36,605 nucleotides of DNA from JBCCAG01 sp050330955 (GTDB lineage: Bacteria; Cyanobacteriota; Cyanobacteriia; CAKZMO01). Made by a program: the position numbers and the translations under genes. Below are positions 14,769-23,812 of this stretch, in pieces (position 1 is the first letter of the stretch; each line of letters opens with the position of its first letter). The notes beneath the pieces were generated by a model. That model worked only from the letters and a program-made list of their open reading frames with translations, had not been told where the DNA came from and did no database searches. The stretch is taken from the NCBI GenBank assembly GCA_050330955.1, contig JBHJHJ010000109.1, positions 1 to 36,605 of the forward strand, given 5' to 3'.

Positions 14769-15755
14769 GTGACTGCAGCACCCACCCGCGACCAAATCAA
14801 GCAAAAGGCCCTTGAACTGGGGTTTCACAAGGTCGGCATCGCCGCCCCAGAAGCCCTCTATGCTGAGGCGGGCGCGGCGAATCGAGCTGCCTTAGAGCGC
14901 TGGCTCGCTATGGGGTATCACGCCGATATGGCCTGGATGGACAACCCCAAGCGGCGTGACCCGCGCTGCATCATGCCAGAGGTGCGCTCTATCATCTGCG
15001 TCGCCCTCAACTACTACACCAACCACCAGCGGCCCGAGGGCGCCCAGTACGCCAAAATTGCCCGCTACGGCTGGGGGCGGGATTATCACCGGGTCATGAC
15101 CAAGCGGCTCAAGGCGCTGGCAGCTTGGCTCACTGGACACGAAAGCGCTGAGCAGGAAAGTGCTAGCCCTATTCAAGCTCGCCACTATGCCGACACAGGC
15201 CCCGTGCAAGATAAGTACTGGGCTCAGCAGGCCGGCCTGGGCTGGGTGGCCAAAAACAGTAATTTAATCACCCGCGAATATGGTTCCTGGGTATTTCTGG
15301 GGGAGCTGCTCACCAACCTGCCTCTCACCCCCGATCGCCCCCACACGGCCCACTGCGGCACCTGCACCCGCTGCATCGACGCCTGCCCCACCCAGGCCAT
15401 CGACCCGCCTTTTATGGTGGACGCCAACCGCTGCATTGCGTACCACACTATCGAAAACCGGGCGGAAACCCTGCCGGCTCATGTAGGCGATCGCCTGGGT
15501 GGCTGGGTTGCAGGCTGCGACATCTGTCAAGACGTTTGCCCTTGGAATCAGCGGTTTGCCCAACCCACGGACGTTCCTGATTTCCAGCCCTATCCCGTGA
15601 ATATTGCACCAACGCTAACCGAGCTGGCACACCTCTCCGCCGAGGCGTATGAGGCTCGATTTCCTGCCTCGGCGCTGCGCCGCGTCAAGCTGCCTATGCT
15701 GCGGCGAAACGCTGCGGCGAATCTTGCGCACGATGATGAACACCTGTCTGACTAA
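14769..15755 (+). CDS. queG: Epoxyqueuosine reductase QueG
   Basis: 328 aa starting at GTG 14769 (V/MTAAPTRDQIKQKALELGF); no ATG fits. N-terminal domain with 'HKVGIAAPEAL' and 'DMAWMDNPKRRDPRCIMPEV', a cobalamin-binding middle part, and two [4Fe-4S] ferredoxin motifs: Cys196-x2-Cys199-x2-Cys202-x3-Cys206 (CGTCTRCIDACP) and Cys250-x2-Cys253-x3-Cys257 (CDICQDVCP). Catalyses the last step of queuosine synthesis, reduction of the epoxide on tRNA, and needs B12, which links it functionally to the CbiX gene later in the window. A short C-terminal region without HEAT repeats. Confidence 0.97.
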   Translation: MTAAPTRDQIKQKALELGFHKVGIAAPEALYAEAGAANRAALERWLAMGYHADMAWMDNPKRRDPRCIMPEVRSIICVALNYYTNHQRPEGAQYAKIARYGWGRDYHRVMTKRLKALAAWLTGHESAEQESASPIQARHYADTGPVQDKYWAQQAGLGWVAKNSNLITREYGSWVFLGELLTNLPLTPDRPHTAHCGTCTRCIDACPTQAIDPPFMVDANRCIAYHTIENRAETLPAHVGDRLGGWVAGCDICQDVCPWNQRFAQPTDVPDFQPYPVNIAPTLTELAHLSAEAYEARFPASALRRVKLPMLRRNAAANLAHDDEHLSD

Positions 15756-15861
15756 GTCATCAATTTCGGTTTTCACAGCGCAATCTCAGCTCATAGCGTG
15801 CTGACGCCTGAGTAAATCGTTTAAGCTACGAACATTACATCCTCTTCTCCACTCGTTTGCA

Positions 15862-16839
15862 ATGACCCCGCGCCACTTCCTGACTACTCTGATCGCTGGC
15901 CTCACCTCTGTAACGTTACTCGTCACCCCAGAAGCGGTCCGCGCCCAGGCGGTGGTGCCCCGCGTTCCCCCTATTGAGCCTGAACAGCTTGAACAGCAGG
16001 GGTTGGTGCTATGGCAGCAGGCGGCGCAGCTGGCCCAAATTCAGCAGTTTGAGAGCGCCATACCCCTAGCACAGCTGGCGGCGCAGCTCGCTAATGACAT
16101 CCCCGAGGTTTGGCTGCTGCTCGGTCAGCTTTATCTCCAGGTTGGAGAGCTGCAGCCCTCTGTGATTGCTCTGGAGAAGGCCCGCTCCCTCAATCCTGAG
16201 GACTCAGTGGCCCTGTTCAACTTGGGAGACGTCTATTTTCGGCTAGAGGACTATCAAAAGTCGATCGAGTATCTCGAGTCTGGTTTAGACGCCAGCCCAG
16301 AAGTGGCCGGTGCCTGGTTCGACTTGGCAAACGCTTACTATAAACTCAACCGCTATGAGCAGGCCATCGATCGCTACGAGGAGGCCGTGGACTTAGAGGA
16401 AGACTTTTGGTTTGCCATCAACAATATTGGCCTGGTGCTGTACGAGAAAGGGGATGTGGACGAAGCCATTGACCGCTGGGAAGATGCGGTGGCGATGACT
16501 GAGGAGACCGAAGCCGAGCCGCTGATGGCGATCGCGGTGGCCCAGTTTGCCCAAGGTGAGCAAGACGCAGCTGTGGCGCAAGCGATCGCCGCCCTCAGAC
16601 TAGACTTCCGCTACGCAGACCTTGAATTTCTTGAGGTCAACCTCTGGGGACCCAAGCTACTAGCGCAGACAGAGCAGCTCCTCAACCTGCCAGAAGTGCG
16701 GCGATCGCTACGGCAGCTGCGATTCCAAACCAATACGGCTGCAGAGGTGGCCCCGGAAGCGCCTTCAGAAACGCCTTCAGAAACGCCTTCAGGGGTTCCC
16801 GTAGACCCTGCCCCTGCACCAGCAGCCCCCCTGGAATAG
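15862..16839 (+). CDS. Exported tetratricopeptide-repeat protein
   Basis: 325 aa from ATG 15862. Signal peptide (MTPRHFLTTLIAGLTSVTLL, cleavage near VRAQA) followed by about five TPR units, e.g. EVWLLLGQLYLQVGELQPS, ALFNLGDVYFRLEDYQKS, AWFDLANAYYKLNRYEQA and AINNIGLVLYEKGDVDEA. The C-terminus is a Pro/Ser/Glu-rich linker (APSETPSETPSGVPVDPAPA) partly built of 12-bp tandem repeats at 16761-16792. Similar proteins are common in cyanobacteria without assigned role. Convergent with the S13 protein, 10 bp apart. Confidence 0.88.
   Translation: MTPRHFLTTLIAGLTSVTLLVTPEAVRAQAVVPRVPPIEPEQLEQQGLVLWQQAAQLAQIQQFESAIPLAQLAAQLANDIPEVWLLLGQLYLQVGELQPSVIALEKARSLNPEDSVALFNLGDVYFRLEDYQKSIEYLESGLDASPEVAGAWFDLANAYYKLNRYEQAIDRYEEAVDLEEDFWFAINNIGLVLYEKGDVDEAIDRWEDAVAMTEETEAEPLMAIAVAQFAQGEQDAAVAQAIAALRLDFRYADLEFLEVNLWGPKLLAQTEQLLNLPEVRRSLRQLRFQTNTAAEVAPEAPSETPSETPSGVPVDPAPAPAAPLE
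16761..16792 (+). repeat. 12-bp in-frame tandem units
   Basis: GCCTTCAGAAAC at 16761-16772 and 16773-16784, then a partial third copy 16785-16792, giving PSET repeats in the C-terminal linker of the TPR protein. Confidence 0.85.
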
Positions 16840-16849
16840 CGTTGAGCGG

Positions 16850-17758
16850 CTACTGGCACGCTGCCCGTGATAGCTCTAACACAACGCGGTCGATAGCCTG
16901 CAGCATCTGATCTCCGGACTGCCCAGGCTGATTGACGATAATACTAAAGGCAACGGGGCCGTAGCTGGCGTGGCTGAGGTAGCCCGATAGCGCTCTAACC
17001 CCCCGCAGCGTGCCTGTCTTTGCCCGCACCCGCCCCTGCAACGGGGTCCCCAGAAACCGACGCCTGAGGGTGCCGCTTTGGCCAGCAACTGGAAGTGACT
17101 CGTAGAAGACGTGGCCTCCTGGTGCGCTCCACATGGCTTTCAGCACGGTCACAAAGGTATCGGGCTGAGCTGCATTGTAGCGGCTTAGCCCTGAGCCGTC
17201 GATCTGACGATAGCTCAAAGGATCGATGCCCAGGGATGCCAGCGCGGCTTGAACCTGTCCAGGGCCGCCCAGGCGTGCCAGTAGCGCGTCAGCTGAGCTG
17301 TTGTTGCTCTCACGATTGACGATGCCAACCCAGGTCTGGAGCGACGAATTCCAGCTGCCCAAGGTCTGCAGGGCGGCAGCGGTGGTCAGCAGCTTGATGT
17401 TTGATGCTGGGATGAAGAGGCGATCGCGGTTGCGGTGAAACAGCACCTGGCCAGAGAGCGTCTCGGCCACGATGCCCCACTGCGCGGTTTGAAATGTTTG
17501 CTGGTCAATGATGCGCTGAATTTGACTGTGAATCTGCGGGCACTGGGCATAGGGGGAAGCAGCAGTAGGGGAAGAGAGGGGAAACGGATCGCTGCTGTCA
17601 AACTGAGGCGTCGCCTTGGCCGATGGACACAGCCACACCTGGATTGCGATAGAGAGGGTGAGCGTCAGACCCAGGGGGGAACTTTTGAGCCAAAGGCGGA
17701 CCCCATGCAGGGCGCTGGTCTTTGAGGGCATAGAGCTTTTAAGCCTTATGGAGGACAT
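16850..17758 (-). CDS. Compact D-alanyl-D-alanine carboxypeptidase-like protein (peptidase S13 / PBP4 family)
   Basis: 302 aa with ATG at 17758 and a signal/anchor at residues 27-48 (PLGLTLTLSIAIQVWLCPSA). All three active-site motifs are present: SNIK (Ser119, Lys122), SNN (151-153) and KTG (247-249), along with the S13-specific 'DGSGLSRYN' (187-195) and 'LPVAGQSGTL'. In typical S13 enzymes (E. coli DacB, about 477 aa) roughly 240 residues separate the first two motifs because inserted domains lie between them. Here the gap is 32 residues, so the inserts are missing in frame. Probably a DD-carboxypeptidase or endopeptidase acting on periplasmic murein. It follows the antiporter gene by 20 bp on the same strand. 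Confidence 0.87.
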   Translation of the reverse strand: MSSIRLKSSMPSKTSALHGVRLWLKSSPLGLTLTLSIAIQVWLCPSAKATPQFDSSDPFPLSSPTAASPYAQCPQIHSQIQRIIDQQTFQTAQWGIVAETLSGQVLFHRNRDRLFIPASNIKLLTTAAALQTLGSWNSSLQTWVGIVNRESNNSSADALLARLGGPGQVQAALASLGIDPLSYRQIDGSGLSRYNAAQPDTFVTVLKAMWSAPGGHVFYESLPVAGQSGTLRRRFLGTPLQGRVRAKTGTLRGVRALSGYLSHASYGPVAFSIIVNQPGQSGDQMLQAIDRVVLELSRAACQ

Positions 17759-17778
17759 TCGATGTTCATTATAGTCAT

Positions 17779-19911
17779 CTAGGTTTCCGTTGATACGGTG
17801 CGGGGTTTTTCTACAGCCCTAACCTGGCGCAAACGCTGTGGGTAGGGCTCCCCGACTAAAATCACGGATGTTCTCAACTGCTTAAGCAACGGTGACGCCT
17901 GCTCTCCTATCGTGAAGCGATCGCCGACGCGGCGGCGCTGCAGCCGCAGCACCACTAGGTCGTAGCTGCGGGCGGTTTGGGCAATGGCGCTCACCGCGCT
18001 ATCGTGGCCCAGCAGTTGAATCTCAATGGCGCAGTCTGCGGCGGGCATCTGGCCTACCAAAAGCTCTAGCTGCTTTTGCAGCCTAGCCCGGCGAACTTGA
18101 GGCGCGCGGGGGCTGTGGACGTGCAGCAGCGTAACGGAACCCTGGTTGACGCTGGCCAGCACTTGGGCAAACCGCAGCGATCGCAGCACCGAGGGGGAGG
18201 GAACCTCGACCGGCAGCAGAATGGTTTTGATGCGGCTCGGCGGCTGTTGCAATTGGGCGACCACCACCGGGCAGTGGGCCGCCCACAGGACATTATCTTG
18301 AATGGGGCTAGTCAGCCGTACTCCTTGCCGAGACCGGCGACCCATCCCCAAGACGATTAGGCTGGCGTTCTCCTCCAGTCCCACGTGGCAGATCGCCTGG
18401 GCCACGCTGTACTCGATGCGCAGCTTCGGCTCAATTGGGGTCTCAAAAGCCTGGCTAATCATCTCGGCAGCTTCAAGCCGCTGGCGGCTGCGGGCGATGG
18501 CCCGGGCAAGCTGGGGCGAATCCATTTTGGGCTGGGCCAGGGCGATCGCCAAGGGAATCATTCGTCCGCCCTCGTAGCGGGCCACCAGCGCCGCCAGCTC
18601 CAGCAGCGATCGCTCGGTGTCGGGATTGTAGACCGGCACCACCACCGCAAAAGACTCTGGAATCGCGTTGGGTTGGGGCAGCCACTCTAGGAGCTGGGGC
18701 CTATCGATGGGCTTGTCGAGGCTGTCTTGGTCCACAATTTGCCGAGCAGTTCGCGCCGTCACCAGCGGCCCTAAAATAGCGGTCACCAGCATGAGTAGAA
18801 TTACGCTGTTGAACACCTGAGCGTTGATGATTTCGGCCTCGTAGCCCACCAGCGCTGCGGCTAGGGTGGCCGCCACCTGGGGCACCGACAGCGACCACAT
18901 GGTCCAGATCTGGGGCCAGCTATAGCCAAAAGTCCGTCCCACGGCCAGAGCCGCCAGCAGCTTGGTGACCAGCAGCGTGGCCACAATCAGGAGGGGAATT
19001 TCAATGAACGTCAGCAGGCTCTCAAACACATTGAGGTCGAGCAGCAGCCCCATAGCCACGAAAAACATGGGAATGAACAGCACGCTGCCCAAAAATTCGG
19101 TTTTCTCCTTCACTGGCCCGTCCCCGATGATGCCATTGATGGCAAGACCCGCGAGAAAGGCGCCGATGATGTTTTCCACGCCAATGAGCTGGGCCCCCAA
19201 CGCGCATAGAAAGACCGACAGTAGAACAAACAAGAACTGGTTGCCCTCGTCTTGCCCGGTGCTGCGAAAGAAGGCCCGACCCAGATACTTCAGCCCCACT
19301 AATACAGCGATCGCGTAGGCCGTCATGGAGCCCAGCAGCCCGAACAGCTTCACCGCTGAAAAATCTCCCTGGCTGATGCCTAGGCAAATGGCCAGCACCA
19401 GCAGTGCTGCCACATCGGTAAAGATTGTCGCCCCCACCGTCACCGTCACCGCTTCGTCGCTCACCACCCCCAGCCGCTGCACGATGGGGTAGGCCAGCAG
19501 GGTATGGGAGGCCAGCAGCGACCCAATCAGCACTGCGGCAAGCCAGCCGTAGCCCAGCACCAGCCCCACGGCAATGCCCCCCAGCATCGGCAGGGCAAAG
19601 GTGGCAATGCCAAAGCCAATGGCGCGATCGCGGGTCCGCTGAAACAGGGCTAGGTCAATTTCGAGCCCCGCCACAAACATGAGGTAAATTTTGCCAATCT
19701 CTGAAAACAGCGCCATCGTTTCAGATTCGGCCTGTAGCCACCCCAGCCCGCTGCTGCCAAACAGCACGCCGGCAACCAGGAGGCCAATTAGCCCCGGCAG
19801 CCGCAGCCGCTCGAATAGAGGCGGCGTGACCAAAACGATCGCTAGCAGCAGCACGAAGGTGGTGACCGGCTCTCGCAGGGTTTCAGAAACGGGTTCCACG
19901 AGAAAAAGCAT
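17779..19911 (-). CDS. CPA2-type cation:proton antiporter with C-terminal universal-stress domains
   Basis: 710 aa from ATG 19911 (MLFLVEPVSETLREP); the frame extends to 19965 without family support. Residues about 15-400 form the NhaS/KefB-like membrane domain of about 12 helices, with 'LRLPGLIGLLVAGVLFG', 'FVAGLEIDL', 'ASHTLLAYPIVQRLGV' and 'GAFLAGLAINGI'. Residues about 425-690 are two Usp-like domains (FAVVVPVYNPDTERSLLELA and IKTILLPVEVPSPSVLR). There is no TrkA-N domain. Exchanges Na+ or K+ for H+ across the plasma or thylakoid membrane; the Usp part may sense nucleotides. First gene of a probable two-gene unit with the S13 protein. Confidence 0.93.
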   Translation of the reverse strand: MLFLVEPVSETLREPVTTFVLLLAIVLVTPPLFERLRLPGLIGLLVAGVLFGSSGLGWLQAESETMALFSEIGKIYLMFVAGLEIDLALFQRTRDRAIGFGIATFALPMLGGIAVGLVLGYGWLAAVLIGSLLASHTLLAYPIVQRLGVVSDEAVTVTVGATIFTDVAALLVLAICLGISQGDFSAVKLFGLLGSMTAYAIAVLVGLKYLGRAFFRSTGQDEGNQFLFVLLSVFLCALGAQLIGVENIIGAFLAGLAINGIIGDGPVKEKTEFLGSVLFIPMFFVAMGLLLDLNVFESLLTFIEIPLLIVATLLVTKLLAALAVGRTFGYSWPQIWTMWSLSVPQVAATLAAALVGYEAEIINAQVFNSVILLMLVTAILGPLVTARTARQIVDQDSLDKPIDRPQLLEWLPQPNAIPESFAVVVPVYNPDTERSLLELAALVARYEGGRMIPLAIALAQPKMDSPQLARAIARSRQRLEAAEMISQAFETPIEPKLRIEYSVAQAICHVGLEENASLIVLGMGRRSRQGVRLTSPIQDNVLWAAHCPVVVAQLQQPPSRIKTILLPVEVPSPSVLRSLRFAQVLASVNQGSVTLLHVHSPRAPQVRRARLQKQLELLVGQMPAADCAIEIQLLGHDSAVSAIAQTARSYDLVVLRLQRRRVGDRFTIGEQASPLLKQLRTSVILVGEPYPQRLRQVRAVEKPRTVSTET

Positions 19912-20110
19912 GGCGGGCCTCCCGATGACGCAGCTCAGGGAAACGGTTCTGAGCGTGACTGACATTCTAGAATCGAGGTTTTTTCTACCCTTGTCTCTCT
20001 TCCCCAGGAGGGAGAAGCAAGCCCTTTTCTGAGTCGCTGGTCAGCGGGTGCAGCGATCGCGCCCCTTAGAATAGAAAGCAGGATATTTGCCCACTGCCTC
20101 GCACCCTTAA

Positions 20111-21406
20111 ATGGCGACAACCCAATCCTCAGCGCCCTCTCAGGGGCTTACTCCAGTCGATTCATCAGTTGCCTCACCCACAGCGGCCTACGTTCACATT
20201 CCGTTTTGCCGCCGCCGCTGCTACTACTGCGACTTTGCGGTTTCCATTGTGGGCAATCGCCCCCCTGTCGCTATCACATCTGAGCTAGCCCCTGAACAAA
20301 CAGACGGCCACGGCTCTCAGGCGATCGCCGCCTACCTAGACGTGCTGTGCGAAGAAATTGAGGCGACGCCAAAGGGACCACCGCTGCAGACCCTCTTTTT
20401 CGGGGGCGGTACCCCATCGCTGCTGTCAAGCCAGCAGCTTGAGCGGCTTTTAGCGGTCCTAGCGCGTCAGTTTGGCATTGCCCAGGGCGCCGAAATTTCC
20501 ATTGAGGTGGATCCAGACACCGTCCGCGACGGCATGCTGGCGCGGTACCGCGAGATGGGCATTAACCGGGTCAGTCTGGGGGTGCAGGCGTTTCAAGACG
20601 AGCTGCTTACCGCCTGCGGTCGCACCCACCGCCGCCGACATATTGACTACGCCCTTGGGCAGCTCCACCGCGCTGGGTTGACTAACGTCAGCCTCGACTT
20701 AATCTCGGGCCTGCCCCACCAAACCCTAGATCAGTGGACCGAGTCCCTGCAGCGGGCGATCGCCACCGGAGTGCCCCACCTTTCGGTGTATGACCTAATT
20801 GTGGAGCCGCAGACGGCGTTTAGCCGCTGGTACAGTCCTGGGGAGCATCCCCTTCCCTCCGATACAGCCACGGTTCAGATGTACCGGCAGGCCCAGGCGC
20901 TGCTCACCCAGGCCGGCTACGAGCACTACGAGATTTCAAATTACGCCAAACCCGGTTTCCAGTGCCGCCACAATCGGGTGTACTGGGAAAATCGGCCTTT
21001 TTATGGGTTTGGCATGGGGGCCGCGAGCTACATACAGCAGCAGCGCGTCACGCGGCCGCGAACCCAGGTTGCCTACCGGGCTTGGGTGCGCGATCGCCTG
21101 TCTCAACGCACAGCTTGCCCAGATTCCCTGACAGAGCGTCTGCTCGATACGCTTATGCTGGGGCTGCGGCTCTCAGAGGGGCTTTCCCTTCGCAAGCTGG
21201 TGCGGGCCTTTGGCTCAGACTTGGTTCATGGAGTGACCCGAGCGATGGCGCCGTTTTACGCCAAGGGGTGGGTTATCTACGGCCCTGATGATCGCTTCCG
21301 TCTAAGCGATCCTGACGGCTTCTTATTTTCCAATGTCATCCTCTCGACGCTATTTGATACCGTCAGTGCCGCCAGCGATTCAGATGCTGACGATTTGCCA
21401 GATTAG
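20111..21406 (+). CDS. hemW: Radical SAM heme chaperone HemW
   Basis: 431 aa from ATG 20111. After about 25 Ser/Thr-rich residues come 'AAYVHIPFCRRRCYYCDF' with the radical-SAM cluster cysteines Cys33, Cys37 and Cys40, 'LFFGGGTPSLLS', 'EVDPDTV' and 'SLGVQAFQDELL'. The C-terminal HemN-like domain has 'HYEISNYAKPGFQCRHN' and 'FYGFGMGAASY'. It lacks the extra N-terminal CxxxCxxCxC arrangement of true HemN, so the heme-chaperone HemW assignment is preferred over oxygen-independent coproporphyrinogen oxidase. Cytoplasmic. An insertion (GNRPPVAITSELAPEQTDGH) after the cluster loop is typical of cyanobacterial versions. Confidence 0.93.
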   Translation: MATTQSSAPSQGLTPVDSSVASPTAAYVHIPFCRRRCYYCDFAVSIVGNRPPVAITSELAPEQTDGHGSQAIAAYLDVLCEEIEATPKGPPLQTLFFGGGTPSLLSSQQLERLLAVLARQFGIAQGAEISIEVDPDTVRDGMLARYREMGINRVSLGVQAFQDELLTACGRTHRRRHIDYALGQLHRAGLTNVSLDLISGLPHQTLDQWTESLQRAIATGVPHLSVYDLIVEPQTAFSRWYSPGEHPLPSDTATVQMYRQAQALLTQAGYEHYEISNYAKPGFQCRHNRVYWENRPFYGFGMGAASYIQQQRVTRPRTQVAYRAWVRDRLSQRTACPDSLTERLLDTLMLGLRLSEGLSLRKLVRAFGSDLVHGVTRAMAPFYAKGWVIYGPDDRFRLSDPDGFLFSNVILSTLFDTVSAASDSDADDLPD

Positions 21407-21492
21407 CGCCGTTCACCCGTGAAATGGATCCAAAAAATTTGATACTCTAGTTCAAATATTCAGATCACTACTGTCGCGGGGGCTTGAGTTGC

Positions 21493-22656
21493 GTGGATAT
21501 TCAAATTGGCAAAGGAAAAACAGCTCGTAGGGCGTACGGTATTGATGAAATTGCGCTGGTACCAGGGCGCAGAACGTTAGACCCGTCGCTGGCGGATACC
21601 CGCTGGCGCATCGGAGGAATTGAGCGGGAAATTCCCATTATTGCTAGCGCTATGGACGGCGTGATCGACGTCAACATGGCGGTTCAACTGACCACAATAG
21701 GGGCGATGGGGGTGCTCAATTTAGAGGGACTGCAGACCCGCTACGACGATCCCAATCCGATACTCGATAAAATTGCGTCGGTGCCCAAGACTGAATTTGT
21801 CACCCTCATGCAGAGACTTTACGCTGAGCCGATTCAGCCGGCGTTGATTACGCGCCGTATTCGAGAAATAAAAGAGCGCGGCGGCATCGCTGCCGTCAGC
21901 GTTACGCCTGCAGGCGCAAGTCGATTCGGTAAGGTGATTGCAGAGGCTGGGGCTGATTTGGTTTTTATCCAAGCTACGGTGGTTTCCACGGCGCACCTAT
22001 CGCCCGAGACAGTGACGCCGCTGGATTTGGCTGAATTCTGTGCAGAAATGCCTATGCCTGTGGCGCTGGGCAACTGCGTCACTGATGAGGTCGCCCTAAG
22101 CTTGATGAAAGCGGGGGCGGCGGCGGTGATGGTGGGCATTGGGCCGGGGGCGGCCTGCACGTCACGGGGCGTGCTGGGCGGCGGGGTGCCCCAGGCGACG
22201 GCGATCGCTGACTGTGCCGCAGCTCGGGACAATTTTGAGCAGGAAACTGGTCGGTATGTCCCCGTGATTGCGGACGGCGGTTTGGTGACTGGTGGCGACA
22301 TCTGTAAATGCATTGCCTGCGGGGCAGACGGCGTGATGATTGGCTCGCCTTTTGCCCGCGCTGCGGAAGCGCCTGGGCGAGGCTACCACTGGGGAATGGC
22401 AACCCCGAGCCCAGTTTTACCCCGCGGAACCCGAATTGATGTGGGAACCACCGGCACTTTAGAACAGATTTTGCGGGGACCGGCTCAACTTGATGATGGC
22501 ACCCATAATCTTCTCGGGGCTCTTCGTGCCAGTATGGGAACCTTGGGAGCAAAAAATATTCGCGAAATGCAGCAGGTGGATGTGGTGATTGCACCCTCGC
22601 TGTTAACAGAAGGGAAGGTTTATCAAAAAGCGCAGCAGCTCGGTATGGGTAAATAG
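21493..22656 (+). CDS. guaB3: GuaB3-type IMP dehydrogenase
   Basis: 387 aa from GTG 21493 (V/MDIQIGKGKTARRAYGIDEI), which gives the exact family start and length; the upstream TTG at 21484 is not needed. TIM barrel without the CBS pair of classical IMPDH. The catalytic-loop cysteine is Cys222 in 'GIGPGAACTSRGVLG'; other markers are 'IIASAMDG', 'VIADGGLVTGGDICKCIACG' and the ending 'LLTEGKVYQKAQQLGMGK'. Members of this subfamily are conserved in cyanobacteria and actinobacteria; oxidation of IMP to XMP in guanine nucleotide synthesis is the likely reaction. The small RNA Yfr1 follows on the same strand, a linkage known in other cyanobacteria. Confidence 0.95.
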   Translation: MDIQIGKGKTARRAYGIDEIALVPGRRTLDPSLADTRWRIGGIEREIPIIASAMDGVIDVNMAVQLTTIGAMGVLNLEGLQTRYDDPNPILDKIASVPKTEFVTLMQRLYAEPIQPALITRRIREIKERGGIAAVSVTPAGASRFGKVIAEAGADLVFIQATVVSTAHLSPETVTPLDLAEFCAEMPMPVALGNCVTDEVALSLMKAGAAAVMVGIGPGAACTSRGVLGGGVPQATAIADCAAARDNFEQETGRYVPVIADGGLVTGGDICKCIACGADGVMIGSPFARAAEAPGRGYHWGMATPSPVLPRGTRIDVGTTGTLEQILRGPAQLDDGTHNLLGALRASMGTLGAKNIREMQQVDVVIAPSLLTEGKVYQKAQQLGMGK

Positions 22657-22710
22657 CTAAGGTGTATTGGTAACGCTGAACACAAAAATAAAAATCCTTC
22701 CTCTAGAAGC

Positions 22711-22738
22711 TGGCAAATCCTCATCGCTCGCTTACAAT
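22711..22738 (+). promoter_or_regulatory. Promoter of Yfr1
   Basis: A near-consensus -10 TACAAT at 22733-22738 with a weak -35-like TGGCAA (22711-22716) 16 bases before it. Transcription would start about 22745, right where the RNA's structured part begins. Confidence 0.65.
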
Positions 22739-22744
22739 AGGAGG

Positions 22745-22817
22745 CATAGCGGAGACAATCTGTTTCCGTTCACTCCTCACACCATACTCCGCCTGGATTA
22801 GCGTCCAGGCGGTTTCT
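22745..22817 (+). ncRNA. yfr1: Small RNA Yfr1
   Basis: Contains the ultraconserved single-stranded motif ACTCCTCACAC at 22772-22782 flanked by two hairpins: CGGAGACA/TGTTTCCG (22750-22757 / 22761-22768, one G-U pair) and the terminator CCGCCTGGA/TCCAGGCGG (22789-22797 / 22804-22812) followed by TTTCTT. This architecture and motif are diagnostic of the cyanobacterial trans-acting RNA Yfr1, which pairs by its loop motif with outer-membrane protein mRNAs. Location downstream of guaB is the known synteny. Boundaries are estimated from the -10 and terminator. Confidence 0.93.
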
Positions 22818-22940
22818 TATTGATTCTAGAGTAGAGCTAAGCTCTAGATTGAATCGCCAAAATGGACAGTTCATAAAATTGTCCGTCTGAGTTTATAGTA
22901 AGCAGATTTATTAAGCAAGTTGAAGCAGTATAAATTAATA

Positions 22941-22969
22941 GAAAAAGAGGCGGCAATATACCGCCTCTA
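22941..22969 (-). terminator. Intrinsic terminator of the holin-like gene
   Basis: Read on the minus strand, AGAGGCGG and CCGCCTCT (22961-22968 / 22946-22953) pair round a seven-base loop and are followed by TTTTTC. It lies 61 bp past the stop at 23030. Confidence 0.85.
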
Positions 22970-23029
22970 GGAACTGAATTCAGCACATTTGTTACAGCAT
23001 GGGTCGACGAACTCAACGCTCTAAAAGCG

Positions 23030-23425
23030 TTAGCTGTCAGTAGTCGTAATCTCAGACTTGCCGCCGAGCTGCAGATTGGGATACTTCTCAGCAAAGTATT
23101 TCCCTAAGAAGGAGCTGACGAAAGACAGCACAACAGGTCCTAGAACGAAGCCTAAGATGTTGGTCACCACAAAACCGGGAACGACAAGGGACGCTAGCCA
23201 GAAACAAATGCCGTTGACCACCAGCGTAAACAAACCAAAGCTCAGAAACGTTAGCGGCATAGACAGTGTAGAGATAACGGGCTTGACGAGTGCATTAACG
23301 ACCCCCAGGGCCACGCCAGCAATCAGCGCCGCTGGAAGCGTTTTTAGTTCTACACCAGGAACAATAATGTCGACAACGAGCAAGCTCAGCACTATCGCGA
23401 GCCACACAACAAGATTTCCTACCAT
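23030..23425 (-). CDS. Phage-holin-4-like (DUF360) membrane protein
   Basis: 131 aa from ATG 23425. Four hydrophobic helices: WLAIVLSLLVVDIIVPGV, LPAALIAGVALGVVNALVKP, FGLFTLVVNGICFWLASL and ILGFVLGPVVLSFVSSFLG. The 'GVALGVVNALVKPVI' and 'VNGICFWLASLVVPGF' segments are the signature of the Phage_holin_4_2/YvlD-type family. Despite the name these are ordinary chromosomal membrane proteins of unclear role, and no phage genes lie nearby. A minus-strand terminator follows. Confidence 0.9.
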   Translation of the reverse strand: MVGNLVVWLAIVLSLLVVDIIVPGVELKTLPAALIAGVALGVVNALVKPVISTLSMPLTFLSFGLFTLVVNGICFWLASLVVPGFVVTNILGFVLGPVVLSFVSSFLGKYFAEKYPNLQLGGKSEITTTDS

Positions 23426-23812
23426 ATTATTAACCTCAGAAGTCTGCTTTTATACAAGCTGCTAATACTTTATAAAGAGCGATTTCAGCCAATCTAAAGC
23501 TATCTCTTACTAAGATCTGCCTCAGATACTTCTTCAAGTGCTGATAACTGCTCCTACTTTCATTATTTGACAGTTTTATAGGATAAAACATCTTCACGCT
23601 GATAGAGATTAAAGTCTTTTTCCATAACCGTTCGATAGAGCTATCTAAGTGGCTGGCTATTTAGCAGATTGCAATATTAATTTCTGTAAACTTTCTTGTA
23701 GAAGTGCAGATCTTTGCAAAGCCGTGTCTGCACTACAATGCCGCTTTCATCATCGCTTCTTATACTGACCTTAATGTTACACGCTCAACTAATACCAAAA
23801 GAGGTGATTGCG
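23426..23812. other. AT-rich intergenic region with a dyad
   Basis: 387 bp between divergent genes, AT-rich compared with its surroundings and with no credible ORF. It contains the inverted repeat GTGCAGA (23704-23710) / TCTGCAC (23727-23733) directly before TACAAT (23734-23739), a -10-like hexamer about 75 bp in front of the small gene at 23813. Nothing else is recognised. Confidence 0.5.

Noticed and set aside
23030..23425. Prophage holin
   Set aside because: The family name is historical; no phage genes, integrase or attachment sites are near.
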